Shown: positions 14,170 to 24,506, numbered from the stretch's first letter. The stretch: DNA of 64,000 bases from Actinacidiphila yanglinensis (GCF_900107965.1 NZ_FNVU01000014.1:20569-84568); one strand, 5' to 3'. Notes: generated from the letters alone by a model not told the origin. Numbers and translations are program-made.

Positions 14170-15585
14170 GTGTCCGAATCCGTGGTGACTCTCTTCGAGA
14201 GTCTCGTTGGCGCTGAGCCGCCGCAGAACGCACCTGTCCTGTTCGACACGGCGTGCGTGATGGGCGGGAGCATCGCGGGCCTTCTCGCGGCACGAGTGCT
14301 CTCCGATCGCGCGCGCAAGGTCGTCATCGTCGAACCCGACGACATATCGGCGGAGGCCGAGTCGCGCTCCGGGGTGCCCCAGGACCAGCAGGTGCACACA
14401 CTGCTGCCGGCCGGTCGGCTGTGGATCGAGCGGTGGCTTCCCGGCGTCTCGCAGGAGGCGCAGGACCGGGGCGCGTCGCTCGCCGGACCCGACAAGCAGT
14501 TCGTCGGCTACGACGACACCCTGCAGGCGCCGGACGGCGTGGACCACCAGTTCCTCGCGGTCGGGCGTCCTCTGCTGGAGACTCTCGTCCGGGACCGGGT
14601 CACCGCCCTGCCCAATGTCTCGGTCCTGCGGGCGCAGGCGACCGGGTTGCGGTACGGCGACGGCGCCGTCACCGGCGTGCGCTTCGCCGAGGCCGGGACG
14701 GGCGATCAGGGAGAGCGGGCGGAAGGAGTCCTCGCGGCGGACTTCGTCGTGGACGCGATGGGACGCTCCAGCAGGCTGTCGAACTGGCTCGGGCAGGACG
14801 GTTACGACCAGCCCCGACTCGAACGGCTGGAAGCCCGGGTCAACTACGCGACCGCCCTGTTCGAGCGCCCGGCGACGTTCCCGGAGCTGGAAGTAGCGAC
14901 CGTGCTGCAACTGTTCACACCGCAGTACCCGTCGGGTGGAGTGTCCGTTGCCGCGGCGACCGCGGTCGAAGGGCAGCAGTGGCTCGTCATGCTGATGGGC
15001 TACGGCGACAACCGGCCCGGCAGGACGATCGACGAGCTCCGCGCGCAGTGCGCCGCGCTGCCCCCGATCTTCAGCGACATCACCAGCGGCGACGTCACCC
15101 GCGAGGTGGTGACGTATCACCAGGCGGAGAGCCGACGGCGCCATTTCACCGAGGCCGGCCGCCTGCCGGCGCGCCTGGTCGGCATGGGGGACGCCGTGGC
15201 GTCCTTCAACCCGGTCTACGGCCAGGGCATGAGTTCCGCCGCTCTGCACGCCTCCTGCCTGGCCTCCTACCTCGACAGCGGCGCCGACCTCGACGATGCG
15301 GCCACGGAGTTCTTCCGTCTGCAGGAGGTGGTCGTCGACGCGGCCTGGGCCGTGTCCGCGGGAGGAGACGCTGCCCGCATCGACGCCGAGAACGGTACCG
15401 AGGTGCCGGAGGAAGTACGCCGGCAGCGCCGGGCGATGGAACAGATCGTCGGAGCCGCCCTCGTCGACGCGGACGTGTCAGGAGCATTCAACAACGTGTC
15501 CTACATGCTGCGTCACCCCGGCACGCTGTTCGATCCGGCGATCCTGGAGAAGGCGGCAGCGGCCACCGAAAAGCTGAGGCCGTAG
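14170..15585 (+). CDS. FAD-dependent monooxygenase/oxidoreductase
   Basis: The 471-aa flavoprotein has a GGSIAGLLAARVL dinucleotide fold at about residue 32, a DAMGRSS-type second motif near 197 and a GDAVASFNPVYGQGMSSA FAD-ribityl motif near 340. This is the p-hydroxybenzoate-hydroxylase-like fold used by aromatic hydroxylases in degradation and antibiotic tailoring. Substrate is unknown. The GTG at 14170 is the first start giving a complete fold. The AraC regulator at 12944 is divergent and the most likely controller. Confidence 0.8.
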   Translation: MSESVVTLFESLVGAEPPQNAPVLFDTACVMGGSIAGLLAARVLSDRARKVVIVEPDDISAEAESRSGVPQDQQVHTLLPAGRLWIERWLPGVSQEAQDRGASLAGPDKQFVGYDDTLQAPDGVDHQFLAVGRPLLETLVRDRVTALPNVSVLRAQATGLRYGDGAVTGVRFAEAGTGDQGERAEGVLAADFVVDAMGRSSRLSNWLGQDGYDQPRLERLEARVNYATALFERPATFPELEVATVLQLFTPQYPSGGVSVAAATAVEGQQWLVMLMGYGDNRPGRTIDELRAQCAALPPIFSDITSGDVTREVVTYHQAESRRRHFTEAGRLPARLVGMGDAVASFNPVYGQGMSSAALHASCLASYLDSGADLDDAATEFFRLQEVVVDAAWAVSAGGDAARIDAENGTEVPEEVRRQRRAMEQIVGAALVDADVSGAFNNVSYMLRHPGTLFDPAILEKAAAATEKLRP

Positions 15586-15799
15586 TGACCGCCACCACGC
15601 TCGACCAGTACATCGGTCTGTCGGGCCGGGCTCCCGGCACTACGGGAACACCACGGTGCTCGACGACGGGACGCTGCGGGCCGAAGGGGCAGCCGCGGCC
15701 CGTATGAAGGACCACCGACTCATGACCGTGGCCGGCGTGGAGCACGCTCGGGTCCCGCTCCGGGTCGACAGCGTGTGGCCGGTGCGCCGGAAGTCGTAG
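15585..15799 (+). pseudogene. Short frameshifted remnant behind the monooxygenase
   Basis: A GTG at 15585, overlapping the monooxygenase stop, reads VTATTLDQYIGLSGRAPG. After about 15636 the sensible translation shifts frame and reads HYGNTTVLDDGTLRAEGAAA up to VDSVWPVRRKS and the TAG at 15799. It looks like a small protein of about 70 residues broken by one indel. Family unknown. The remaining bases to 15997 hold no gene. Confidence 0.3.
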
Positions 15800-15997
15800 G
15801 ACCGGGAGTCGTCAGGCAATCCCCCTTTCGTGCGAGCCGTCCGCCACTTCCGCCCGAACGTCGAGCAATGGGACGACGACAGGAGAACGTACGGAGGCCA
15901 TCAAGGGACGGCAAAAAAGGGGCGGTCGGGTCGGGCCTGGGTGGGAGCGTGGAACGCGGGCGCCGAGCGGTGCCAGGTAAAGCCCACGGGGGACACC

Positions 15998-18952
15998 ATG
16001 GGGGAATTCTCGGGCATAGACCCGGCCGCGCTCAAGAAGATGATCACGTCGTTCGACAGCGACCGGCAGGGTCTGCGGGACTTCGCGACGTGCTACAAGG
16101 GGGAGTTCGAGTCGGCGGGGCTGGACAGCGACGCCCTGAGCAGCCTCCTCACGATCTGTGGCTGGATGGACGACGAGTCGCCGAAGCTCAAGCGGCGGGA
16201 GAACCTGGCCGCCGCAATGGCCGCAGGCGACGGACCAGGCACCCCCATGGTGCAGATCCCCGAACCTGTCACCGAGACCTCCGCGCAGACGAACGGCAAG
16301 AAACTGGCCCAGCAGTTCAACGCCAACAACGGCGGCGACAGCAAAGCCGGCGACCAATACCATGCGCTCGCCCAGGAACTGCTGGCCCACCAGGACGACC
16401 CCGACTTCTGCTCCGCCTTCTACGCCAACCTCACCCCAGCGGAAGCCACCACGCTGCCCACACTGCTCGCCTCCACCGGCAGCAGCACCGCCGGGAACGA
16501 TCTGATGGTCTACAGCCACGCGCTGGGCACCGCGACCAAGGCCGGATTCCCGGCACCGGGCTTCGACAAGGTCGTCTCCTACTACACCTCTCCCCTGCCG
16601 AAGGGCTCGACCAGCGTGGCCTGGAACCGGGCGGCGATGCTCCAGTACGGCACGTTCCCGACGGACTTCCTGGTGAAGACCACCCGGGCCAACGGGCTCG
16701 ACCAGTTCGCCAAGGACCCCGACCAGAACTTCAGCAGCGACCCGTACGACTCCGCCGACATCCTCGGACTGCCCAAGGACGTCGTCGCACTCGACCTCAA
16801 GGCGCTGTCCCCCAACGAGGCCGCCACCCAACAGGCCCTCGCCGGCATGGGCCAGGACCCGGGCAAGACCGACCTCAACGGCAACCTCAAGTCCCTTGCC
16901 GCCTCTGCCGGTTCCCAGCACGACCCGGACCTGACCGCCGCGTTTCAGAACACCCTTATGGCCGGCTCGGGCGACCGCTCGACACCGGGCCCCTACGGCT
17001 CGTACTACGCCCCGCTCCTGCACACCGGACCCGAGACCACCTTCGCGACCGCCGCGATGAGCGCGCTCAGCGGCAGCCACGCCCAGCAGAGCGACTACCA
17101 GGACTTCATCACCACCACCTTCACCACCTTCGGCCGCCCCGCCGACGCCACCCCGCAGCAAGCCGGCAACCAGGCCGCGACGCTGCTGCGGCTGACCGAG
17201 ACCGCCGACCCCAACTGGCCCGCCACCCGCCCCGCGATCCAGTCCGTCGCCGCCCAGGCCAAGGCGAGCAAGGACGACCTGGACTTCATGAAGGGCTACT
17301 ACGGCAACGGCGCAGCCGACCTCGAATCGAACCTGGCCCTCGAACTCCACGCCATGGACGGCACCCACGACGGCACCGTCCTCAGCCCGGACTCCACGAA
17401 GATCCTCGGCGAGTTCGGCGACAACCTGGCCTCGGCGACCCACCTCAACGCGGCCGGCAAGCTCCCGGAGTTCGACGCCAAGACGTTCACCGAGCCCCAC
17501 GACATGTGGTCGGCGAGCATGCTCGTCAAGTACGGCCCCTCCGGGGACAAGTGGGACCACACGTTCCTGACGAACATGGGAGACGCCGCCCTGCACTGGC
17601 GCGCCGACCAGAAGGACAACCTGCGCCCGGGCTACGTGCCGGGGAACTTCAGCATGGGAACGGTGGACAGTTGGGCCGATCCGAGTCGGAGCCCCTGGTA
17701 CAAGGAACTCGGCCTGCACGAGGACAACTTCACCATGAACATTGCCGAGCAACGGGACATCGCACAGGGCATCTCCGCCAACGACCCGAGCCTCGCGGTG
17801 ATGTCCAAGCTCGGCGAGAACCCGCAGGCATCCCGCGACCTGCTCTCCGGCGGCGACGGCAGGTTCGCCGCCGACCAACTCGTCAATGACAACTGGCAGA
17901 CCCCCGGAGTCAGTGACGACTCGAAGTTCACCGCCCAGGTCCTGCTCGCCGCGACGAGACCCAACGGCCTGAAGGGGGACGAGCTGGCGAAGGCGTCCAC
18001 AGCGGCGGCCAACGTCTTCCAGGGCGCGCTGGACAACGGCGACTCCGCCGCAAACCGGAGCGCGGGCATCAAGGAGCAGTACCCGCAATTGCCGGACCAG
18101 CTTGCCGAGGGACTGGCGCAGGTCGCAGCGATCTACGTGCCTGATCTCGCCCAGAGTATGAACGACAACGCCGCGGCGAAGCCCGATCCGAAGGACCTGC
18201 GATTCACCTCGTCGATCGACCCGACGACCGGCCTGCCGCTCATCACCACCGACTACAAGGCCATCGACCAGCTGATGCACCAGTTCATGCCCGACCCCCG
18301 CGCGGCCGGCCTCTTCGAAGGCGGCATGGACGGATACATGGCCACGGCGGCAGAGAACCAGAAGGCGAACCCCACCGCGGCCGGTGACACCTTGCGGCAG
18401 CTCGCGATGCTCGACGGGCAGATGCAGAACGTTCGAGAGGACATGCAGTACACCCCGGCGGCCAAGAAGGACGAGCAGGCCAACAAGGCGGCGATGTGGA
18501 CGTGGGTCGCCGGCGGCGTGCTGGGCACGGTCGTTCCGGGCGGGGAAGAGGGGGCGGTCGTCTCCAACGCCATCCTCCAGACCATGTCGACGAGTATCGC
18601 CGGCACCACGGCCTGGGGCTCATACCAGTTCCCGACGGGCAACGCCGACAAGGTGACCAGCCAGGCGCAGGCAGACCAGGACACCGAGATGCGCAGGCTG
18701 GAAGTACCCATCGTCCAGGGGCTCATCAGTTCGGGTCAGGTCAGGACTCCGCCGGACAGCGACTGGATCCACGACGGGAAGCTGGACCCGGCGGCGATCA
18801 CGCAGGACCCGAACGGTTTCAATACCTGGTGGACCGAGAACGCCAAGGCCGGCACCCCCGCTCTGGATCTGTTCGGCCAGGCGAAGAACGGGTACAACGA
18901 CGCCACCTCGCAACGTGCCGCAAACAGCGATGGGGCGCAGGACGGTCACTAG
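15998..18952 (+). CDS. Large hypothetical protein (984 aa), possibly ESX/WXG-associated
   Basis: The protein starts MGEFSGIDPAALKKMITSF with an N-terminal helical segment like WXG100-type or polymorphic-toxin leader regions. A long soluble body follows, with repeated helical stretches (SAFYANLTPAEATTLPTLLA; AFQNTLMAGSGD). Near 885-925 is a Gly/Ala hydrophobic segment (TWVAGGVLGTVVPGGEEG) that could insert in a membrane. It has no Sec signal. Size and layout resemble the large Streptomyces proteins of the DUF6571 type, but I cannot name the family with confidence. No recognisable toxin or enzyme motif is seen. The ATG at 15998 follows GGGGGACACC. Confidence 0.7.
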   Translation: MGEFSGIDPAALKKMITSFDSDRQGLRDFATCYKGEFESAGLDSDALSSLLTICGWMDDESPKLKRRENLAAAMAAGDGPGTPMVQIPEPVTETSAQTNGKKLAQQFNANNGGDSKAGDQYHALAQELLAHQDDPDFCSAFYANLTPAEATTLPTLLASTGSSTAGNDLMVYSHALGTATKAGFPAPGFDKVVSYYTSPLPKGSTSVAWNRAAMLQYGTFPTDFLVKTTRANGLDQFAKDPDQNFSSDPYDSADILGLPKDVVALDLKALSPNEAATQQALAGMGQDPGKTDLNGNLKSLAASAGSQHDPDLTAAFQNTLMAGSGDRSTPGPYGSYYAPLLHTGPETTFATAAMSALSGSHAQQSDYQDFITTTFTTFGRPADATPQQAGNQAATLLRLTETADPNWPATRPAIQSVAAQAKASKDDLDFMKGYYGNGAADLESNLALELHAMDGTHDGTVLSPDSTKILGEFGDNLASATHLNAAGKLPEFDAKTFTEPHDMWSASMLVKYGPSGDKWDHTFLTNMGDAALHWRADQKDNLRPGYVPGNFSMGTVDSWADPSRSPWYKELGLHEDNFTMNIAEQRDIAQGISANDPSLAVMSKLGENPQASRDLLSGGDGRFAADQLVNDNWQTPGVSDDSKFTAQVLLAATRPNGLKGDELAKASTAAANVFQGALDNGDSAANRSAGIKEQYPQLPDQLAEGLAQVAAIYVPDLAQSMNDNAAAKPDPKDLRFTSSIDPTTGLPLITTDYKAIDQLMHQFMPDPRAAGLFEGGMDGYMATAAENQKANPTAAGDTLRQLAMLDGQMQNVREDMQYTPAAKKDEQANKAAMWTWVAGGVLGTVVPGGEEGAVVSNAILQTMSTSIAGTTAWGSYQFPTGNADKVTSQAQADQDTEMRRLEVPIVQGLISSGQVRTPPDSDWIHDGKLDPAAITQDPNGFNTWWTENAKAGTPALDLFGQAKNGYNDATSQRAANSDGAQDGH

Positions 18953-19061
18953 GCGGAGCCCGGCCCGGTCGCGGATGGTGCCCGCCGGGGAGGAGCGGCA
19001 GACGGACGAGAGACCACGCGGGCCGCAGGACCCGACGGACGAACGACGGAGAGGACCGCGC

Positions 19062-20141
19062 ATGCGGAGCTTGGCACGACACCGTGGAAGAGCTGCGGTG
19101 TTCAGCGCCGCATGCCTGCTCGCCGCCGCGGCGTGCGGCGGCCACTCCGGGCCGCCGGGCCCGCCGAAGGCCGGGCAGGCGCGGGTCATCGGGCAGACGA
19201 CGGGCTCCGGGGACATCGGTCCCGCAACGGTGGACGGCGAGCGGGGAATCGCGGCCGCCGCGGGTGGCGTCCTCTACATCAACACCAGCGAACGCCTGGT
19301 GCGGCTCGGCGCGGACGGCGCCTACACGGACGTCTCCGGGCAGCAGGCAGGTGAGCCGGCGCCGGAGGACCGCGGTCTGAGCGGAGTGGTCGTCCGCGGC
19401 GACGGCACCCTGCTGACCGGCGAGAACGGCCGGATCGTCGCCGTCGCACCGAGCGGCCGGCTCACCGTGCTGGCCGGCACGGCGGGCCACCTCCGTTCGC
19501 TGACCGCCTCCCTCGCCAACAGCGCTCCGGCAACCGGCTTCCGGCTCACCAACGAGGCCACACCGTTGGCGGTGGAGAAGGACGGGACGGTGGTCATCGC
19601 CGACGGCAACGCCGTCTGGTCACTCGCGAACGGCCGTCTGACGCTGCGCTACCGGCAGGCCCCGGAGAAGGACCCGCAGGGGTACGTCTCGACGTTCAAC
19701 GGCTCGACTTCGGCCGCTGATCCCGACGGCACCGCCTTCCTCGCGCCGATCACACCGCACACGCTCACCGACGTGGTCGTCCTCCCCGGAGACGGGCGGG
19801 CGCCGCACAAGCTCGAACTCCCCGCCCACGTATCGGGCGTGAAGGTCCCGACCGCTCAGCTGGCACCCGCCTCCCTGGCGGGCGACGGCGCGAACGGCGT
19901 GTACGTCACCACCTACGACGCGAACAAGCGGGGCGCATACGTCCTCCACGTCCACGACGGCCGCGCCGACCTCGTCGCGGCGAGCACCGCCTCCGCCGCG
20001 TCCGCCACGTGCGACGTGCACAAGGCCGTGGCCGCACGCGACTTCCCCTGCTACTTCCCCACCGGCATCGCCTACCACTCCGGCCATGTCTACCTGGCCG
20101 GAAACCGCTCCTACGTCGTGGACATCGGCATCGGCACATGA
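19062..20141 (+). CDS. Lipoprotein with beta-propeller-like repeats
   Basis: The 359-aa protein starts MRSLARHRGRAAVF, followed by a hydrophobic run and the lipobox AAAC with Cys at residue 27, so it should be exported and lipid-anchored. The rest repeats short strand-turn units (VLYINTSERLVRLGADGAY; VVVRGDGTLLTGENGRIVAV; TPLAVEKDGTVVIADGNAVW) as in NHL/YncE-like propellers. It follows the 984-aa gene by 109 bp on the same strand and may be co-transcribed. Ligand unknown. Confidence 0.75.
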   Translation: MRSLARHRGRAAVFSAACLLAAAACGGHSGPPGPPKAGQARVIGQTTGSGDIGPATVDGERGIAAAAGGVLYINTSERLVRLGADGAYTDVSGQQAGEPAPEDRGLSGVVVRGDGTLLTGENGRIVAVAPSGRLTVLAGTAGHLRSLTASLANSAPATGFRLTNEATPLAVEKDGTVVIADGNAVWSLANGRLTLRYRQAPEKDPQGYVSTFNGSTSAADPDGTAFLAPITPHTLTDVVVLPGDGRAPHKLELPAHVSGVKVPTAQLAPASLAGDGANGVYVTTYDANKRGAYVLHVHDGRADLVAASTASAASATCDVHKAVAARDFPCYFPTGIAYHSGHVYLAGNRSYVVDIGIGT

Positions 20142-20227
20142 CCGCGAGTCCGGAGGTCGGCGCCGAGCGAGTCGGAGAGGTCGACCGTCGTACCGAACGG
20201 GTTGGCCCAGGCGCCGTACCGCTAAGA

Positions 20228-20270
20228 CTCGGGGAGCCGCTGCCGTTCACCGTGGCAGCGACTCCCCGAG
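20228..20270. terminator. Bidirectional terminator between convergent genes
   Basis: CTCGGGGAG and CGCTGCC pair with GGCAGCG and CTCCCCGAG across a 9-nt loop with one internal mismatch. It lies between the stop codons at 20141 and 20282. Confidence 0.75.
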
Positions 20271-20281
20271 GTGGCGCTGGT

Positions 20282-23239
20282 CTACTTACCCGCGCCGTTG
20301 ACGATGGTGAAGCCGGCCGAGGAGACCGACGCGGTGGTGTAGCCCTTCTTCGTGCCGGTGACGGTCACGGTGAGCGTTGAGTGCAGGTACGCACCCGTGG
20401 CGTGGAAGTCCGGGCTGTTCGCGCCCTTGATCGCGGCGCCGTCGGCGTACCACTGGTAGGTCAGGCTCACCGGTGCCGGGCCCCAGGGGGTGACCGTCGC
20501 GTTGAGCTTCGAACCCACCTTGGTGCTGCCGTGGATGACCGGTACGTGGGTGGTCAGCGTGGTGCCGCAGGACGGGACGACGTTCAGCGGGACGGTGCTG
20601 CTGTACAGGGCGTGGCCCCAGCCGGGCGAGGGGGTGTTGCCGGTGTGGTCGCCGTTCCAGGCGTTGCCGTCGCCGTAGATGCCGTCGTCCGACCAGAGCA
20701 CCTCACGCTTGCCGTCGACCGCGGTGCTCGCCGGGGCGATGGCGAAGCCCTCCAGGTTGTCGTCGGGCAGTCCGGCCGGGCGGTGGTAGCTGGCCGCGCG
20801 GGTGAAGTCGCCGTGGGCGTCGATGCGCAGCAGGCTCTCCACGACGCCGCAGTCGTTGTCGCACAGCGTCCAGACGCCCTGGTCATCGGCGTTGAACTGC
20901 AGATCGGCAATGGCGCTGGTGCCGTCGATACCGGTGTCGATGTCGGCGATCCGCTGGTACGTACCGTCCGAGTCCAGCGCGTACGCGTACACGTGGCCGG
21001 TCTTCTCGAAGCCGAGGAGGAACAGGCCCGTGCCGTGCAGCGGGTAGTCGGCCGGGTTGTACGTCTTGTTCCGATGCTGGTCGCGGAAGCCGTGGGCCGT
21101 CAGGAACGAGTCCGGGACGTAAGTGACGCCCTCGAAGCCGAGGTTGGCGTCGTCACCACTGGCGGCGATGACCGACGGCACGAAATCCGAGGTGAGGTCC
21201 CACTGGTGCACCGGTGCCAGCGTGCTGCCGGCCGCGGTGGGGTCGTACTCCAGCACCTCGTCCTTGGAGACGTCGCTGTCGTGGTTGTCGCGCTCGGAGG
21301 TGACGAACAGGTCGCCGTTGCCACCGACGGTCAGACCCTCGTCGTCGGGCTGGCTGGCGCCGGGGTCGGTACCGGTGAACGTGATGCCCTTGCCGTTGCC
21401 CCAGTCGTCGTCCGTGGCCGGCAGGTACGTCCCCGTGGCGGGGTCCTTGACCAGCTTCCAGAGGTGGTTCTTGTTCTGGGCGGCCCACAGCACGCTGCCG
21501 TCGCCGCTGAAGACCAGGCCGCTCATGTCGTTGCCGGCCGGGTCCTGCGCGGTGGTGAACTCGCACGGGTCGTCGACGGTCTTCACGGCGTCACTGGTCG
21601 GCCACGTGCGGGCGCCGGGGACGCTGATGGCGTCGCTGCCGGAGGGAGCGCTGGGTGCGCAGGAGCCGGGCAGGCCGGTCGGCGGCTGCTCGTTGTAGTA
21701 CCTCACGGCGGCGGCGGGGTCCGTGGAGGTGTCGCAGGACGCGTCGTTCGACGAGCCGAACGACGCCGCCTTGACGCTGTACCAGGAGGTCTGGGCGTCG
21801 TCCGAGTCGGTGTTCACCGCGCCGGCGCCGTCGGCGGGGCAGCGGGCGAGCGTGCGGTAGATCTCCGCGGCGGCCGGTCCGGCACCGTCCGGGTCGATGC
21901 TCTCGTCGTAGCCGGCCTGGCCCGCGCCGTAGCCGACCGAGTCGACCAGCGTGCCGTCCGGCAGGTAGATCTTCACCGCGTCGCCGCCGCTGCCCAGGCC
22001 CGGACCGGACTGGAACACGCCGAAGCCGTGTGCCGGGATGCCGGTGATCGCCTTGCCCTCGACGTCGAAGACGCGCCCGGAGAAGTCGGTCGCGGAACCG
22101 GCATCACCGCTGTCGGTCTGCTTCCAACCCGTGATGTCGACGGCCTGGTCGCCCTTGTTGTACAGCTCGACCAGGTCACGGGCCTTGCCTGCGGTGCTGA
22201 GGGCGGTGAGGAGCGCCGGCGGCAAGGTGTCGGTGAGTTGCGGGTTGTCCTCGTTGTCCGCGGTGATCTCGTTGATCACCACGTCGGCCCAGCCGGGGTC
22301 GGCGCCCTTGGTGACCGTGATGGTGAACGAGGCGCTGCCCGCCGCTCCGGCGCTGTCGGTCGCGGTCACCATCACGTCGATGGTGCCCAGGGCGGCCGGG
22401 GTACCGGTGATGGCGCCGGTCGACGGGTCGATGCTCAGGCCCGTACCGCTCAGTGCGGGGGCGCTCCAGGTGTACGGAGCGGTACCGCCCGCCACGCCGA
22501 GACCGGCGAACGAGAAGGCCGTGTCCACCGTCGCGACCTGGTCCGCGCCGCCCGCCACCGAGACGCCCGCGGTCCTGACGCTGCCGGGGGTGCTGGTGCC
22601 CTGCGTGGAGGCACCCGGGGAGCCGATCGCGCCGCCGGCACTCGTCCAGGAGCCCTCGCTGTCGGCGGCAGTCGCCGGGTTCGTCCACGCGCCGGCGGTC
22701 GCCGTGTCGGTGTCGGCCAGGTGGCCGGGGTTCACCCAGGCGGCGATCCCCTTGCCTGCGAGGTATCCCGTGTCGTACGTCAACTGGTCGGCGACCGCGT
22801 TCGAGCCGTCGAGGACGTACATCGTCTTCGGGCCCTTGTTCAGGGTCACCGAGCCATCGTTGACGACCTTCACCGAGGACTTCAGGCCCCACTCGGTGCG
22901 GAAGTCCGCGGCGGTCAGGTCGGTGACGACGACCGACTCGCCCGGGGCGACCGTCCCCAGCGACGACAGGTCGACCGCGCCCGTCACCGAGTCCGCCGTG
23001 TTGTAGTGCCACCCCGTGAGATCCTGGGCCGCCGTACCGGTGTTCGTCAGCTCGACGTACTCGCCGTCACCGGAGTCACCCGCGTACGAGGCCAGACCCC
23101 CGTACGCGAACTCCGTGATCTGGATGTTCGCGGTTCCCGCCGCGTGTGCCGCCGGCGCGACGAGCAGGGCGGCGGCCCCGGACGCCACGAGGGCGAGGGC
23201 GGCGGAGAGGGCAGGCAGGGTACGACGTCTCGCTGTCAC
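20282..23239 (-). CDS. Secreted lamin-tail-domain protein with esterase/phytase-like propeller
   Basis: The 985-aa exoprotein starts at the GTG at 23239 with a Sec signal peptide (VTARRRTLPALSAALALVAS to APAAHAAG). Then come: a lamin-tail domain (about 36-150; IQITEFAYGG, EYVELTNTGT), an Ig/He_PIG domain (about 225-315), a second lamin-tail domain (about 320-480; VVINEITADN, DLVELYNKGDQAVDITGW), a propeller-like region rich in DDEGLTVGG, GFEGVTYVP and NLEGFAIAP (about 540-880), and a C-terminal Ig-like domain with YQWYADG. Lamin-tail domains often occur in secreted nucleases and esterases; no nuclease motif is seen. It is divergent from the aldo/keto reductase. Confidence 0.8.
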   Translation of the reverse strand: MTARRRTLPALSAALALVASGAAALLVAPAAHAAGTANIQITEFAYGGLASYAGDSGDGEYVELTNTGTAAQDLTGWHYNTADSVTGAVDLSSLGTVAPGESVVVTDLTAADFRTEWGLKSSVKVVNDGSVTLNKGPKTMYVLDGSNAVADQLTYDTGYLAGKGIAAWVNPGHLADTDTATAGAWTNPATAADSEGSWTSAGGAIGSPGASTQGTSTPGSVRTAGVSVAGGADQVATVDTAFSFAGLGVAGGTAPYTWSAPALSGTGLSIDPSTGAITGTPAALGTIDVMVTATDSAGAAGSASFTITVTKGADPGWADVVINEITADNEDNPQLTDTLPPALLTALSTAGKARDLVELYNKGDQAVDITGWKQTDSGDAGSATDFSGRVFDVEGKAITGIPAHGFGVFQSGPGLGSGGDAVKIYLPDGTLVDSVGYGAGQAGYDESIDPDGAGPAAAEIYRTLARCPADGAGAVNTDSDDAQTSWYSVKAASFGSSNDASCDTSTDPAAAVRYYNEQPPTGLPGSCAPSAPSGSDAISVPGARTWPTSDAVKTVDDPCEFTTAQDPAGNDMSGLVFSGDGSVLWAAQNKNHLWKLVKDPATGTYLPATDDDWGNGKGITFTGTDPGASQPDDEGLTVGGNGDLFVTSERDNHDSDVSKDEVLEYDPTAAGSTLAPVHQWDLTSDFVPSVIAASGDDANLGFEGVTYVPDSFLTAHGFRDQHRNKTYNPADYPLHGTGLFLLGFEKTGHVYAYALDSDGTYQRIADIDTGIDGTSAIADLQFNADDQGVWTLCDNDCGVVESLLRIDAHGDFTRAASYHRPAGLPDDNLEGFAIAPASTAVDGKREVLWSDDGIYGDGNAWNGDHTGNTPSPGWGHALYSSTVPLNVVPSCGTTLTTHVPVIHGSTKVGSKLNATVTPWGPAPVSLTYQWYADGAAIKGANSPDFHATGAYLHSTLTVTVTGTKKGYTTASVSSAGFTIVNGAGK

Positions 23240-23570
23240 GGGATTCCTTGGCTCGGGGCCGACGGCAGGCGTCCCCAAGCTCGCAGCGCAGGGCGAACTC
23301 GGCGTGAACGGCCGATGATGCGCAATCGAACCACCGCGGATGGATCCGCCGATTCCTCCCGTTTTCCGCTCGCCGACACGAGAGGGCATCGCGCGGGGCG
23401 CCGCGTCAGTGCGGTAGGTGTCGTACGCGATGTGCGGGCCCAGGGCGTTCAGTTGGTGCGGGGGCCCGTCGCCGTCCTCGCGGAGAGTCCTGTCCCGCGC
23501 CCCGCCGACCTCGGATGCGGGGTGCCCCGCTTGTACTGTGCAGACCTGAACATCGGAAAGGAAACCCGCC

Positions 23571-24506
23571 GTGAAGACCTTCACGCTGCCCGGCACCGAC
23601 ATCCTCGCGCCGAACGTCGTGCTCGGCCTGATGCGTATCGCCGACAAGACCGACGAGGACATCCGCGAACTCGTCCGCACCGCGCGCGACGCGGGGATCG
23701 ACTTCGTCGACCACGCCGACATCTACGGCGGCGAACTGCACGCCTGTGAACGCCGCTTCGCCGACGCGATGGCGCTGAGTCCCTCGCAACGCGACGAGAT
23801 CACGATCCAGACCAAGGCCGGAATCGTGACGGACGGGCCGTACTACGACTTCTCCTACGAGCACATCGTCACGTCCGTCGAGGGCTCACTCGCGGCCCTG
23901 CGGACCGACCGCATCGACATCCTGCTGCTGCACCGCCCCGACGCGCTCGTCGAACCCGAGGAGGTGGCCCGCGCCTTCGACGAGCTCGAATCCTCGGGCA
24001 AGGTCCGCGCCTTCGGTGTCTCGAACCAGACGCCACGCCAGATCGACCTGCTGCGCAAGTACGTGCGTCAGCCCATCGTGGCCAACCAGCTCCAGCTCTC
24101 GATCACCCACGCGCCGATCATCGCTCAGGGGATCTCCGCGAACATGCTCGCGGAGCAGCAGTCGGCCACCCTCGACGGCGGAGGGATCGTCGACTACTGC
24201 CGTCTGAACGACATCACCGTCCAGGCGTGGTCCCCCTTCCAGGCCGGATTCTTCACCGGCGTCTTCCTCGGCTCGCCGGACTACCCCGAACTCAACGCCG
24301 TCATCGACCGACTCGCCGCCCAGTACGACGTCCCCGCCATCGCCATCGCGACCGCCTGGATCACCCGCCACCCCGCTCAGATGCAGGTCGTGCTGGGCAC
24401 CACCAGTCCGGAGCGCGTCGCGGGCGCCGCCCAGGGCTCCGAACTCCGGCTCACCCGGGCCGAGTGGTACGAACTGTTCCGCGCCGGCGGCCACCTCGTT
24501 CCCTGA
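23571..24506 (+). CDS. Aldo/keto reductase (YdhF-like)
   Basis: The 311-aa enzyme shows the catalytic tetrad of aldo/keto reductases: Asp and Tyr in DFVDHADIYGG, Lys in IQTKAG and His in LLLHRPD. AFGVSNQT and LGTTSPERV are the NADPH-side motifs. It should reduce aldehydes or ketones in the cytoplasm with NADPH. The GTG at 23571 follows GGAAAGGAAACC. It stands alone, divergent from the lamin-tail exoprotein gene and convergent with the next gene. Confidence 0.9.
   Translation: MKTFTLPGTDILAPNVVLGLMRIADKTDEDIRELVRTARDAGIDFVDHADIYGGELHACERRFADAMALSPSQRDEITIQTKAGIVTDGPYYDFSYEHIVTSVEGSLAALRTDRIDILLLHRPDALVEPEEVARAFDELESSGKVRAFGVSNQTPRQIDLLRKYVRQPIVANQLQLSITHAPIIAQGISANMLAEQQSATLDGGGIVDYCRLNDITVQAWSPFQAGFFTGVFLGSPDYPELNAVIDRLAAQYDVPAIAIATAWITRHPAQMQVVLGTTSPERVAGAAQGSELRLTRAEWYELFRAGGHLVP

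Noticed and set aside
12689..14188. Plus-strand frame of 499 codons across the AraC gene
   Set aside because: The AraC protein on the minus strand is complete with both HTH motifs; the plus frame is its shadow.
15812..18280. Minus-strand frame of 822 codons
   Set aside because: It mirrors the 984-aa gene and shows no domain, start site or bias of its own.
20381..23749. Long plus-strand frame of over 1100 codons
   Set aside because: It is antisense to the lamin-tail exoprotein, Val/Arg/Gly-rich and without motifs; the minus strand holds the real domains and signal peptide.
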